64,000 nt of DNA from contig NZ_AAWS01000002.1 in NCBI RefSeq assembly GCF_000169175.1, positions 248,001 to 312,000 of the forward strand, given 5' to 3'. Shown piece by piece: positions 55,285 through 63,413 of the stretch. The stretch comes from Microscilla marina ATCC 23134 (GTDB lineage: Bacteria; Bacteroidota; Bacteroidia; Cytophagales; Microscillaceae). Both the position numbers and the translations under genes were made by a program. Numbering within the stretch: position 1 is the stretch's first letter; every line of letters begins with the position of its first letter. The notes under the pieces were generated by a model. That model was not told the origin of the DNA, did not search any database, and worked only from the letters and a program-made list of their open reading frames with translations.

Positions 55285-56604
55285 ATGAAAAACATATACG
55301 TTTCGTTTCGTTTTTTATGCCTGCTATTGGTGGCGAGTGCTGCATTGACTACGACTACTTTTGCCCAAAAAAAACTTCGCCAAAAGATAGATAAACTAGC
55401 TGAAGACATAGAGCCACAGGTGATCAAGTGGCGACGACATATCCACCAAAACCCTGAGTTGTCGAACCGGGAGTTTAAAACTGCTGAAATGGTGGCTCAA
55501 CATTTAAAAAAACTAGGGTTGGAGGTAAAAACCAAAATCGCACATACCGGAGTAGTGGGTATTCTGAAGGGGGGCAAGCCAGGACCAGTAGTGGGGTTGA
55601 GGGCTGACATGGATGCATTGCCCGTGACCGAACGCGTAAAATTGCCTTTTGCTTCTAAGGTAAAGTCTACCTACAATGGCAAGCCTACCGGGGTGATGCA
55701 TGCCTGTGGACACGATACCCATGTAGCTATGTTGATGGGAGTGGCTGAGGTGTTGAGCAAGGTAAAGAAAGACCTGAGAGGAACTGTAAAGTTTGTGTTT
55801 CAACCTGCCGAAGAAGGTGCGCCTCAAGGCGAACAAGGTGGGGCAAGTTTGATGGTAGCCGAAGGGGTGCTCAAAAATCCTAAGGTAGACGTCATGTTTG
55901 GTCTACACATTAATTCTGCCACCGAAGTGGGCACCATTCGCTACCGTTCGGGAGGAATTATGGCAAGCTCTGACCGCTTTGTGATCAAGGTAAAGGGCAA
56001 GCAAACCCACGGTTCTACACCTTGGACCGGGATTGACCCTATTGCTGTGTCGGCACAGATTATCAATGGATTGCAAACTATTATCAGCCGCCAAACCGCT
56101 TTGACCAAAGAGGCAGCAGTAATTTCGGTAGGAATGATTCGTGGAGGAATTAGGAACAACATTATTCCTGAGCAATGCGAAATGGTGGGAACTATTCGGA
56201 CACTGGATACTAAAATGCAGGCAATCATTCATAAAAAAATCAAACTAACTGCGACCAAAATTGCCGAAAGTGCTGGAGCAACTGCCGAAGTAACTATTCA
56301 GAAAAACACCCCGGTTACTTATAATGACCCTCGTTTGACAGCTCAAATGTTGCCTACTTTGCAAAGGCTTGCCGGAAAACGCAACGTACTGTTAACCAAT
56401 GCGGTGACAGGTGCCGAAGATTTTGCTTTTTATGCTTTGCAAGTCCCTTCGCTTTTCTTCTTTTTGGGAGGAATGACCAAGGGACAAGACCCTCGCACCG
56501 CTGCTCCTCATCATACACCCGATTTTAAAATAGACGATTCAGGAATGAAGCTGGGAATAAAAGTCTTGTCTAACCTGACCATAGATTATATGCTTAAAAA
56601 ATAA
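55285..56604 (+). CDS. M20-family amidohydrolase/peptidase, exported
   Basis: The 439-residue protein has a signal peptide (FRFLCLLLVASAALTTTTFA) and the M20D layout: WRRHIHQNPELSNREFKTAE, GLRADMDALPVTE, metal ligands in HACGHDTHVAMLMG, a QPAEEG segment with the catalytic Glu, and a dimerisation lid (SDRFVIKVKGKQTHGSTPW) before GAEDFAFYA and HHTPDF. It resembles N-acyl-amino acid amidohydrolases and IAA-amino acid hydrolases; the export signal suggests the periplasm. It follows an exported hypothetical gene by 107 bp and is bounded downstream by a long hairpin. Confidence 0.93.
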   Translation: MKNIYVSFRFLCLLLVASAALTTTTFAQKKLRQKIDKLAEDIEPQVIKWRRHIHQNPELSNREFKTAEMVAQHLKKLGLEVKTKIAHTGVVGILKGGKPGPVVGLRADMDALPVTERVKLPFASKVKSTYNGKPTGVMHACGHDTHVAMLMGVAEVLSKVKKDLRGTVKFVFQPAEEGAPQGEQGGASLMVAEGVLKNPKVDVMFGLHINSATEVGTIRYRSGGIMASSDRFVIKVKGKQTHGSTPWTGIDPIAVSAQIINGLQTIISRQTALTKEAAVISVGMIRGGIRNNIIPEQCEMVGTIRTLDTKMQAIIHKKIKLTATKIAESAGATAEVTIQKNTPVTYNDPRLTAQMLPTLQRLAGKRNVLLTNAVTGAEDFAFYALQVPSLFFFLGGMTKGQDPRTAAPHHTPDFKIDDSGMKLGIKVLSNLTIDYMLKK

Positions 56605-56702
56605 ATAGCCCTGATAAGGCTCTAGGGACTAGCTTTTAGGTTCTAGGTACACCCTACTTATCACAGTATGTTTATTTTCAGTCAGTTACGAATGTGTTAG
56701 TT

Positions 56703-56751
56703 AGCTATTAGCGGCAAGCTTGCGACTTGTCGCTTGCCGCTAATAGCTTTG
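56703..56751. terminator. Perfect 17-bp hairpin between convergent genes
   Basis: AGCTATTAGCGGCAAGC (56703-56719) pairs perfectly with GCTTGCCGCTAATAGCT (56732-56748), followed by TTT. It lies between the M20 gene (+) and pncB (-). The loop TTGCGACTTGTC resembles the stretch at 5671-5682. Confidence 0.75.
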
Positions 56752-56773
56752 ATACATAAGCACTAAAACCTGT

Positions 56774-58249
56774 TTAGCTTTGTTTTCGCTTACGCAAATC
56801 GCGGATGAGGTCATACTTATAATCACTGAGGGTTTTTTCAAGCCCCACCGGATAACTGTGTGGGTTGATAAAACGTTTGACCCCCGCATGAAAGTTTTTT
56901 AGCTCATTGGCTGCGTGGGCTTTTACCTCATCAATGGTAGGTATTCTGTAGGTCAACTCGCCACTTTTGAACAATGGTTGCAGTAAATCTTTAAATTCAG
57001 CATTGGCAGGCATATCGCGTTGGCGGGTAGCATCCATTGGGTCAATAATGGTGGCCACTTCGGGTATCTTCTCCACTTCATTGAAAATCATATCGCCAAT
57101 ATACTCTCCGTCTTGATAAAAACGACGCACTTGCAACACACCAGGGTTCGATATCTTGATTACCTGCTCCGACAGCTTTACCTTATAATCCCAACTGCCA
57201 TCGTCTTTTCGCATGGCGGCTATTTTGTATACCCCACCCAAAGCAGGTTGGTCGTAGGCAGTCACAAGTTTGGTTCCAATGCCCCATACATTTATTTTGG
57301 CATCCTGTAGTTTCAAACTGTTGATAATATTTTCGTCCAGGTCGTTGCTTGCCACAATGGTAGCTTCCGGAAAACCTGCCTCATCTAAAATCTCACGGGC
57401 TTTGATACTCAAGTAGGCAAGGTCACCAGAGTCTAACCTGACGCCAATCATTTCGTGTCCTTGTGCCCGCAACTTTTTACCTACTTCTACTGCGTGCCTT
57501 ACTCCTTGTACAGTGTCGTAAGTATCTACCAAAAACACACAGTTGTTGGGCAATACATCGGCGTAAGTTTCGAAAGCATCCATTTCGGTGTCAAACGACA
57601 TTACCCAGCTATGGGCGTGGGTGCCCTTTACGGGAATGCCAAACAAGCGCCCCGCCAATACATTAGACGTGGCTCCACAACCACCAATGTATGCAGCCCT
57701 GCTTGCAGCCAGTCCACCGTCTATGCCTTGGGCTCTGCGCAAACCAAACTCAAGCACAGGCTCCCCTTTGGTAGCCAGGTTCATACGGGCAGCTTTGGTG
57801 GCTACCAGGGTTTGGTAATTGACAATATTGAGCAGAGGAGTTTCCAGCAACTGACACTGGGCTATAGGGCCTTTGATCCGGATGAGGGGTTCTTGAGGAA
57901 AAACCACCGTGCCTTCAGGCACTGCCTCTACATCGCAGGTAAACTTCAGGTCAGCCAAATAGTCCAAAAAACCCTGTTCAAACATTGGCTTGTCATCGTT
58001 GCCCTTCAGGGTAGCCAGGTAAGCAATGTCATCTTCCGAAAACTTGAAGTTATCTAAATAATCAATGACATACTCTAGACCACAGGCAATCGTAAACCCG
58101 CCTTTGAACGGGTGGCTGCGGAAAAATAAATGGAATACAGATTCGTTTTCCGACCTGCCCGCTTTCCAATAGCCATAAGCCATGGTTAATTGGTAAAGAT
58201 CGGTTAACAAAGAAAGTGAAGTTTGATAAAGGTCTTTTGTTAGTTTCAT
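56774..58249 (-). CDS. pncB: Nicotinate phosphoribosyltransferase
   Basis: The 491-residue enzyme has the family landmarks LLTDLYQLTMAYGYWKAGR, SVFHLFFRSHPFKGGFTIAC, ETPLLNIVNYQTLVATKAAR, EFGLRRAQGIDGG, KGTHAHSWVMSF, GVRLDSGDLAYLS and GIGTKLVTAYDQPALGGVYK. It makes nicotinate mononucleotide from nicotinate and PRPP, with ATP, in the Preiss-Handler NAD salvage pathway. All expected active-site regions, including the GxKGTHAHS and RLDSGDL loops, look intact. It is a single gene on the reverse strand with a hairpin after it. Confidence 0.96.
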   Translation of the reverse strand: MKLTKDLYQTSLSLLTDLYQLTMAYGYWKAGRSENESVFHLFFRSHPFKGGFTIACGLEYVIDYLDNFKFSEDDIAYLATLKGNDDKPMFEQGFLDYLADLKFTCDVEAVPEGTVVFPQEPLIRIKGPIAQCQLLETPLLNIVNYQTLVATKAARMNLATKGEPVLEFGLRRAQGIDGGLAASRAAYIGGCGATSNVLAGRLFGIPVKGTHAHSWVMSFDTEMDAFETYADVLPNNCVFLVDTYDTVQGVRHAVEVGKKLRAQGHEMIGVRLDSGDLAYLSIKAREILDEAGFPEATIVASNDLDENIINSLKLQDAKINVWGIGTKLVTAYDQPALGGVYKIAAMRKDDGSWDYKVKLSEQVIKISNPGVLQVRRFYQDGEYIGDMIFNEVEKIPEVATIIDPMDATRQRDMPANAEFKDLLQPLFKSGELTYRIPTIDEVKAHAANELKNFHAGVKRFINPHSYPVGLEKTLSDYKYDLIRDLRKRKQS

Positions 58250-58686
58250 TTATACTGTAAGTTTTGAGGATTACGAATGATTTAATTACGAATTTTTTAA
58301 AGTGCTAATAGGGATTAGTCCAGAGCACCGACAAGATTCTAGGGACTAGGTTCTAGGTATACCCTGTTCCCTAAGTAACTACACTTTTTCTATCATGTTG
58401 ATTTTTAGTAACTTATAAAAAGCGTAGTTAAGAGTCGGTAGCTTCCCTATAGACCTCACGCTGTTTTAAGTGTTCTTTAGGGTACTTAAAACTTATAGAT
58501 AAAAAGAAGTCTCCGATCTTTACAAGACGGGCTTTCTAGCCGAATGGCTCAGTAGACTTTGACCATTACTGAGCTTTGCATTCGTAAACAAGTCTGGAGA
58601 CTTATATTCATCAACACTTTTAAGTCTCCTAAAGGAAGACTTAAAGGAATGGGTGAGCGCGCCACCAATGGCTTTCGCCCAACAAA
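58250..58686. other. Structured intergenic region with nested hairpins
   Basis: No gene is supported. GTTTTAAGT (58463-58471) pairs with ACTTAAAAC (58484-58492). AAGTCTCC (58507-58514) pairs with GGAGACTT (58596-58603) and encloses GCTCAGTA/TACTGAGC (58547-58554 with 58567-58574). AAGTCTCC/GGAAGACTT at 58622-58642 forms another small stem. A copy of the dispersed motif (AGGTATACCCT) lies at 58355-58365. It may be a foldback relic or a structured RNA. Confidence 0.5.
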
Positions 58687-60357
58687 TTACTTTTTTTGAT
58701 ATACTTGCTCGCCTCCCACAAAAGTATGCAAGACCTTAACTTGGCGTAGTTCGGCTTTTGGAGACGTCATTAAATCTTTTTCAGTCACGACAAAGTCCGC
58801 CATTTTACCTGGTTCAATGCTTCCTTTTTCGTTTTCTTCAAAATTGCTGAATGCCGCCCAAATGGTCATCCCCTTGAGTGCTTGCTCGCGGCTAATGGCG
58901 TTCTCCATTTGGAACCCACCTTCGGGGAAATTCTTGGCGTCCTGGCGTGCCACCCCCGCATGAAAACCATACAGTGGGTTGATGTGCTCCACCGGAAAAT
59001 CACTGCCAATTGCCAACAACCTGCCTTGTTTCAATAAGTCTTTATACGCATAAGCAGTTTTTACCTTTTCGTTGCCCAAACGTTCGTCTGCCCAGTACAT
59101 GTCAGAGGTTCCGTGGGTAGGTTGCACCGAAGGAATTATGCTAAACTGGGCAAATTTTTGTAAATCAGCCTTGCTTACTACTTGAGCATGCTCTATGCGC
59201 CAGCGTAAATCATTGTTGCCCTTAAGGTATTTGCCATAAATGTCTAACAACAAACGGTTTGCTGAGTCGCCTATGCAGTGGGTGTTTACCTGAAAACCTT
59301 TGGCTGCTATGCGTTGCACCAAGCTATCTAAAGTTTGGGGAGAAGACAACAAAAAACCTTGTTCTTCGGGTTTGTCATGGTAAGGATGCAGCAAACAAGC
59401 CCCGCGCGAACCCAAAGCGCCATCGGCGTATACTTTTACCGAGCGAACATGGAGGTAGTCGGTTTTTATCTTACCTTTTGCCAAATAATAATCCAGGTTG
59501 GCCTTGGTAGCGCTTATCATAGCATATACCCTCATTTTTAGCTTGTTAGCTTTATGTAGTTCATCTATCAATTCAATATTGCTGCGGTTGAGCCCCGCAT
59601 CTACTACACTAGTGAGCCCCACCGCAAAACACTGCTTTTGGGCATTGAGCAAAGCGGTTGTTTGTTCTGCTTTGCTGGCTTCCGGAATGGCTTTACTCAC
59701 CAATTGTATGGCGTTGTCTATCAATATCCCGGTAAGTTGGTCATTTTTGGTGGCAATGACCCCTCCATTTATTTTTGCCCCCTTTTTTACTCCGGCAAGA
59801 TCCAACGCTTTTTGATTGGCCAAAGCTGCGTGCCCGTCTACCCTGGTCAAAAATACAGGGACATCAGGAAAAACCTTGTCCAAAGTGTCTTTAGAAGGAA
59901 ACTCCTTTAATTCCCAATCGTTTTGATCCCAACCACGCCCAATCAACCAAGCCTGCGCAGGGTTTTGCTTACGAAAGGCTTGCAACTTAGTGACAATGCT
60001 GGCAAAAGAAGTGGTACCTACCAAGTCTACCTGACGCAACCCCAACCCATAGCGGTAAAAATGGCAATGCGCATCGAAAAAACCAGGATATACCGGCTTT
60101 TTCTGTAAATCAATTTTCTTTTTAGCCTTGTATTTTGTCAAAATGTCTTTGGAGCTGCCTACTGCCACAAATTGACCATCTTTGACCGCAAAAGCCTCTA
60201 CCTGGCTAAAGGTGCTGTCTACAGTATATACCTTGGCGTTGTGTACAATCAAGTCTACCTCGTTGCTTTTAGTAGCGTCGCGCTCTTGGATTTTTGAGCC
60301 ACAGGCATTCAATAAAATAAATAATAATGGAATAAAAGCGAATAAATACTTTTTCAT
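58687..60357 (-). CDS. YtcJ-like metal-dependent amidohydrolase, lipoprotein
   Basis: The 556-residue protein has a lipoprotein signal (FIPLLFILLNACGSK). The amidohydrolase fold shows the metal pair HxH in DAHCHFYRYGLG, followed by GRGWDQNDWELKEFPSKDTL, VFLTRVDGHAALANQKALD, HCIGDSANRLLLD, RIEHAQVVSKADL, and a final AIGSDFPVEHINPLYGF. It matches the YtcJ/Amidohydro_3 group, which hydrolyses N-acyl or exocyclic C-N bonds; the real substrate is unknown. The reverse-strand start at 60357 lies inside copy 1 of a 431-bp tandem duplication whose copy 2 repeats this gene's first codons. Confidence 0.92.
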   Translation of the reverse strand: MKKYLFAFIPLLFILLNACGSKIQERDATKSNEVDLIVHNAKVYTVDSTFSQVEAFAVKDGQFVAVGSSKDILTKYKAKKKIDLQKKPVYPGFFDAHCHFYRYGLGLRQVDLVGTTSFASIVTKLQAFRKQNPAQAWLIGRGWDQNDWELKEFPSKDTLDKVFPDVPVFLTRVDGHAALANQKALDLAGVKKGAKINGGVIATKNDQLTGILIDNAIQLVSKAIPEASKAEQTTALLNAQKQCFAVGLTSVVDAGLNRSNIELIDELHKANKLKMRVYAMISATKANLDYYLAKGKIKTDYLHVRSVKVYADGALGSRGACLLHPYHDKPEEQGFLLSSPQTLDSLVQRIAAKGFQVNTHCIGDSANRLLLDIYGKYLKGNNDLRWRIEHAQVVSKADLQKFAQFSIIPSVQPTHGTSDMYWADERLGNEKVKTAYAYKDLLKQGRLLAIGSDFPVEHINPLYGFHAGVARQDAKNFPEGGFQMENAISREQALKGMTIWAAFSNFEENEKGSIEPGKMADFVVTEKDLMTSPKAELRQVKVLHTFVGGEQVYQKK

Positions 60358-61142
60358 AAAATCTAACTTTGAAGCGTAATCTTGTTATTATAAGTAAAAA
60401 AATGAAGTTTATGATCATATTTGCAAATATTATTAAGCCAGCCTAACCCCTACACTAAAGACTCTTCCAAGGAAACAGCATTGAATTCCGGCCTCCCATC
60501 TGTCGGTTTTATACCAAGTCTGATTGAAAACCCATACAAACTCACTTGTAGTGGTCTTTTTTGGCAAGACCAAGTTCTTCGCTATCGTTACCCGCTCTCT
60601 TGGTCAGCTGTGCTTAAGACCAAGAGGAGAGGATAAGCTTGGTGATGGCTTTTAGGTGTAGACATACAAAGAATTTAGTGTATGGGTAATGGCAACGATT
60701 TGGTATTATAAACCGCGATTAGTTGCTTTCAGAGCAGGGTGTATAAAATAAATAATAATGGAATAAAAGCGAATAAATACTTTTTCATAAAATCTAACTT
60801 TGAAGCGTAATCTTGTTATTATAAGAATAAAAAAATGAAGTTTATGATCATATTTGCAAATATTATTAAGCCAGCCTAACCCCTACACTAAAGACTCTTC
60901 CAAGGAAACAGCATTGAATTCCGGCCTCCCATCTGTCGGTTTTATACCAAGTCTGATTGAAAACCCATACAAACTCACTTGTAGTGGTCTTTTTTGGCAA
61001 GACCAAGTTCTTCGCTATCGTTACCCGCTCTCTTGGTCAGCTGTGCTTAAGACCAAGAGGAGAGGGCAAGCTTGGTGATGGCTTTTAGATGTAGACATAC
61101 ATTAGTGTATGGGTAATGGCAACGATTTGGTATTATAAACCG
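60312..61142. repeat. Tandem duplication, about 431 bp, two copies
   Basis: Copy 1 (60312-60742) and copy 2 (60743-about 61142) share long near-identical stretches, including ATAAAATAAATAATAATGG at the left and GGTATTATAAACCGC at the right. Copy 2 repeats the first 15 codons of the adjacent amidohydrolase on the reverse strand (MKKYLFAFIPLLFIL, ATG at 60788) and then runs into a stop (YTLL*). Small differences are a 2-bp insert near 60825 and a 6-bp indel near 60676/61100. The forward frames at 60421-60636 and 60854-61078 are identical only because of this duplication. Confidence 0.93.
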
Positions 61143-61182
61143 CTAAAAACCAACGTACCGTAAAACCTGTAATTACTTCCAA

Positions 61183-61196
61183 AGCAGGGTGTACCT
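61183..61196. repeat. Dispersed 14-bp motif AGCAGGGTGTACCT (one of about five)
   Basis: Close matches occur at 5650-5663, 56645-56655 (reverse), 58355-58365 (reverse, one mismatch), 60733-60743 (partial) and here. All lie in intergenic gaps, often near ATTAGC- or TATAAACCGCTA-type sequence. Significance is unknown. Confidence 0.55.
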
Positions 61197-61282
61197 GGTA
61201 CCTAGAGTCTATCAACCTACCGATTTTATAAACCGCTAAAAACCAACAAGCTATAAAATAGGTAGTATGTCTGCAAACCAGC

Positions 61283-61322
61283 CTCAAGCTAAAAGCTAAC
61301 AGCTAAAAGCTTGAGGCTTTTT
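61283..61322. terminator. Hairpin encoding the C-terminus of the hydroxy-acid oxidase
   Basis: AGCCTCAAGCT and AGCTTGAGGCT form an 11-bp stem around AAAAGCTAACAGCTAAA, followed by a T run on the forward strand. The last codons of the reverse-strand gene (KPQAFSC and stop) lie in the stem, so the element seems to have replaced the original end of the gene. Confidence 0.6.
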
Positions 61323-62579
61323 TAATAGCTCCCGACCAAGTTCACCTACCGATTTGCAGCCAGCCAACGCCATATTGAGCTCAAAGTCTGCCATGAGGTT
61401 GGCGAGTACTTCCTGCACCCCAGCAGCGCCCGCAAGTGCCAGCCCATACACATAGGGTCGCCCCACACATACTGCCTTGGCACCTATAGCAAGTGCCTTC
61501 AACATATCGGCTCCGCTCCTTACCCCGCTGTCGAGCAGTACAGGTATTTGGTCTTTTACCTTTTGTACAATGTCTGGTAAAGCAGCAAAGCTCCCTATAG
61601 CCCCATCTACCTGACGCCCTCCGTGGTTCGACACCACAATGCCATCCATACCATAGTCTATAGCTTTTTGGGCATCATCAGGGTGCAAAATCCCCTTAAG
61701 TAACAAAGGCAATTGAGTGTGTTTACGCAAAAACTGGAGGTTTTCCCAGGTAAGCGAATCTCTGGAATAAATATTCACAAACCGCTTAACGGCTTTGATG
61801 GGGCGGTCAGAGCTGAAGTTTTTCCACAAGCCGCCAGGGTAGTTTTTTTTCATTCGAAGGGCATTTTTTATCAGCGAAAGCGTCACCTTAGGCTTAAACT
61901 CAGGAGCTTGATGATCTATAGGTTCGTCCATTAATTGTTGAAAAACCGGATCACTCGTATATTGGGCAATGCCTTTACCTTGCAAAAAGGGCAAAAAAGC
62001 CAGGTCAAGGTCTTGAGTTCGCCAACCCAATACCGAGGTGTCAAGAGTGACTACTATAGCCGAGCAACCACTGGCTTCAGCGCGTTTGAGAAAGCTCAAC
62101 ACCAACTCGTTAGATTTGCTCCAGTACAATTGAAACCAGCGCGGGTTGTTGCCCATCAGACTTGCACAAGCTTCCATTGGGTAAGATGCCTGGTTAGAAA
62201 AGATCATAGGCACCCCCAAACTACTGGTGGCTTCGGCAACGGCAAGGTCGGCGCGTTTGTGTACCATCTCTAACACACCTACAGGAGCCGTGAGCAAGGG
62301 TGAAGGAAATTTTTGCCCAAACAAGGTAATAGAAGTATCGCGTTTTGATACATCTTTGAGCATACGGGGCACAATTTGATACTGGTCAAAAGCGCTCCGG
62401 TTGTTTTGCATAGTTTTGCCCAATCCCGCCCCGCCAATAATATAGCCTGTCGCCTCTTTTGTCATGCGCCGGGCAGCTTTTTCTTCTAACAGTTGAGGCG
62501 TAACAGGCACCAAAGGAGTTTTACCACTGGCGCCGGAGGTATAAATAATGCGTTGACGATTGATGGCTTCAAATTTCAT
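61296..62579 (-). CDS. FMN-dependent alpha-hydroxy-acid oxidising protein
   Basis: The 427-residue protein is a lactate 2-monooxygenase/LldD-type TIM barrel. It shows RMLKDVSKRDTSITLFGQKF, APVGVLEMVHKRADLAVAEA, FQLYWSKSNELVLSFLKRAE, VVTLDTSVLGWRTQDLDLAF, LPLLLKGILHPDDAQKAIDY, and VVSNHGGRQVDGAIGSF with the catalytic His, then DSGVRSGADMLKALAIGAKA for FMN phosphate binding. It oxidises 2-hydroxy acids such as lactate, using FMN and oxygen or a quinone. The N-terminal ~70 residues (EEKAARRMTKEATGYI) match lactate 2-monooxygenase-like members. The C-terminal end lies in a hairpin. Confidence 0.9.
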   Translation of the reverse strand: MKFEAINRQRIIYTSGASGKTPLVPVTPQLLEEKAARRMTKEATGYIIGGAGLGKTMQNNRSAFDQYQIVPRMLKDVSKRDTSITLFGQKFPSPLLTAPVGVLEMVHKRADLAVAEATSSLGVPMIFSNQASYPMEACASLMGNNPRWFQLYWSKSNELVLSFLKRAEASGCSAIVVTLDTSVLGWRTQDLDLAFLPFLQGKGIAQYTSDPVFQQLMDEPIDHQAPEFKPKVTLSLIKNALRMKKNYPGGLWKNFSSDRPIKAVKRFVNIYSRDSLTWENLQFLRKHTQLPLLLKGILHPDDAQKAIDYGMDGIVVSNHGGRQVDGAIGSFAALPDIVQKVKDQIPVLLDSGVRSGADMLKALAIGAKAVCVGRPYVYGLALAGAAGVQEVLANLMADFELNMALAGCKSVGELGRELLKKPQAFSC

Positions 62580-62771
62580 GGGCGTTTTATAAATCTTATG
62601 TTACACGGTTTCTTTAAGTGATAGTTTAATGCGGTTTCATTCACAAAGCTTTTGGTAGGGTTTTATAAACCACTAATAATCAACGAGCTATAAAATCGGC
62701 AGAAACTGGCAGAGCAGCTTCAACTTGGAACACTGATATGTATTGGCATCTAAGGACTTGTGGCTTGTTCC
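62580..62771. other. Intergenic region with repeat fragments
   Basis: TATAAACCACTAATAATCAACGAGC resembles segments near 61137-61160 and 61228-61255 (split here for length: TATAAACC then CAACGAGC). No gene is supported. Confidence 0.4.
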
Positions 62772-63257
62772 TTAAGGCTGTAGAAGCTCCACCACTTCAA
62801 AATCATATTCGTCTTTTTCACCCGCAGCAAAAGCCTGGGTACTGACTACCTGCCACTGGTCGAGGTTTTCAATCTCAAAAAAAGCATCTCCTTTTACCTC
62901 AGCTTTCACCCTGGTTAGGTAAATTTTATCGGCTTTGGGCAACACCTGACGGTAGATTTGTGCACCACCTATCACAAATACCTCACTGTCTGCCTTGGCA
63001 GCTTCTAGAGCAACCTCTATGCTTTGAAACACCTCGCAACCCTCTGCTATATATGCAGGGTCTCTGCTAATGACCAGGTTGCGACGTTTGGGCAAAGGCT
63101 TGCCGATCGATTCGTAAGTTTTGCGCCCCATGAGTATGGTGTGCCCAGAGGTAAGTTTTTTAAAGTTTTTGAGGTCAGACGATAGTCGCCAGGGCAACCC
63201 ATTGTCTATTCCAATTACTCCATTTTCGGCTATAGCCACTACAATTGATACTTTCAT
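62772..63257 (-). CDS. folA: Dihydrofolate reductase
   Basis: From ATG 63257 (MKVSIVVAIAENGVIGIDNG) the 161-residue enzyme matches bacterial DHFR. GLPWRLSSDLKNFKKLTSG carries the substrate-binding acidic residue, HTILMGRKTYESIGKPLPKR the NADPH-binding part, and VFVIGGAQIYRQVLPKADK the conserved GG. It reduces dihydrofolate to tetrahydrofolate with NADPH. A longer frame upstream to 63335 is rejected because DHFR proteins begin at the chosen Met. It lies 192 bp from the hydroxy-acid oxidase gene on the same strand and diverges from a Ppx/GppA gene. Confidence 0.96.
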   Translation of the reverse strand: MKVSIVVAIAENGVIGIDNGLPWRLSSDLKNFKKLTSGHTILMGRKTYESIGKPLPKRRNLVISRDPAYIAEGCEVFQSIEVALEAAKADSEVFVIGGAQIYRQVLPKADKIYLTRVKAEVKGDAFFEIENLDQWQVVSTQAFAAGEKDEYDFEVVELLQP

Positions 63258-63365
63258 ACAATTAAATTTGACGATGTGTGCCCAAAAAACATTCAATTTT
63301 GCATCATTACTTACGCAAAAGCAATTTAAAACCACACATCTTTTAACAAGGCTTTACTTTTTTAT

Positions 63366-63373
63366 TATTTTTG
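63366..63373 (+). promoter_or_regulatory. Possible -7 box for the Ppx/GppA gene
   Basis: TATTTTTG matches TAnnTTTG and lies 40 bp before the start codon at 63414. A -33 TTTG box is not clear (a TTTT lies at 63341). Low support. Confidence 0.3.
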
Positions 63374-63413
63374 ATGTCAAATTTATGACTTATCATTCAA
63401 AAAACGAGAAAGT

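Noticed and set aside
60421-61078. Two identical 71-74 residue forward frames as duplicated genes
   Set aside because: They are identical only because the whole 431-bp block is duplicated, and they lack signal or domain features and overlap palindromic sequence.
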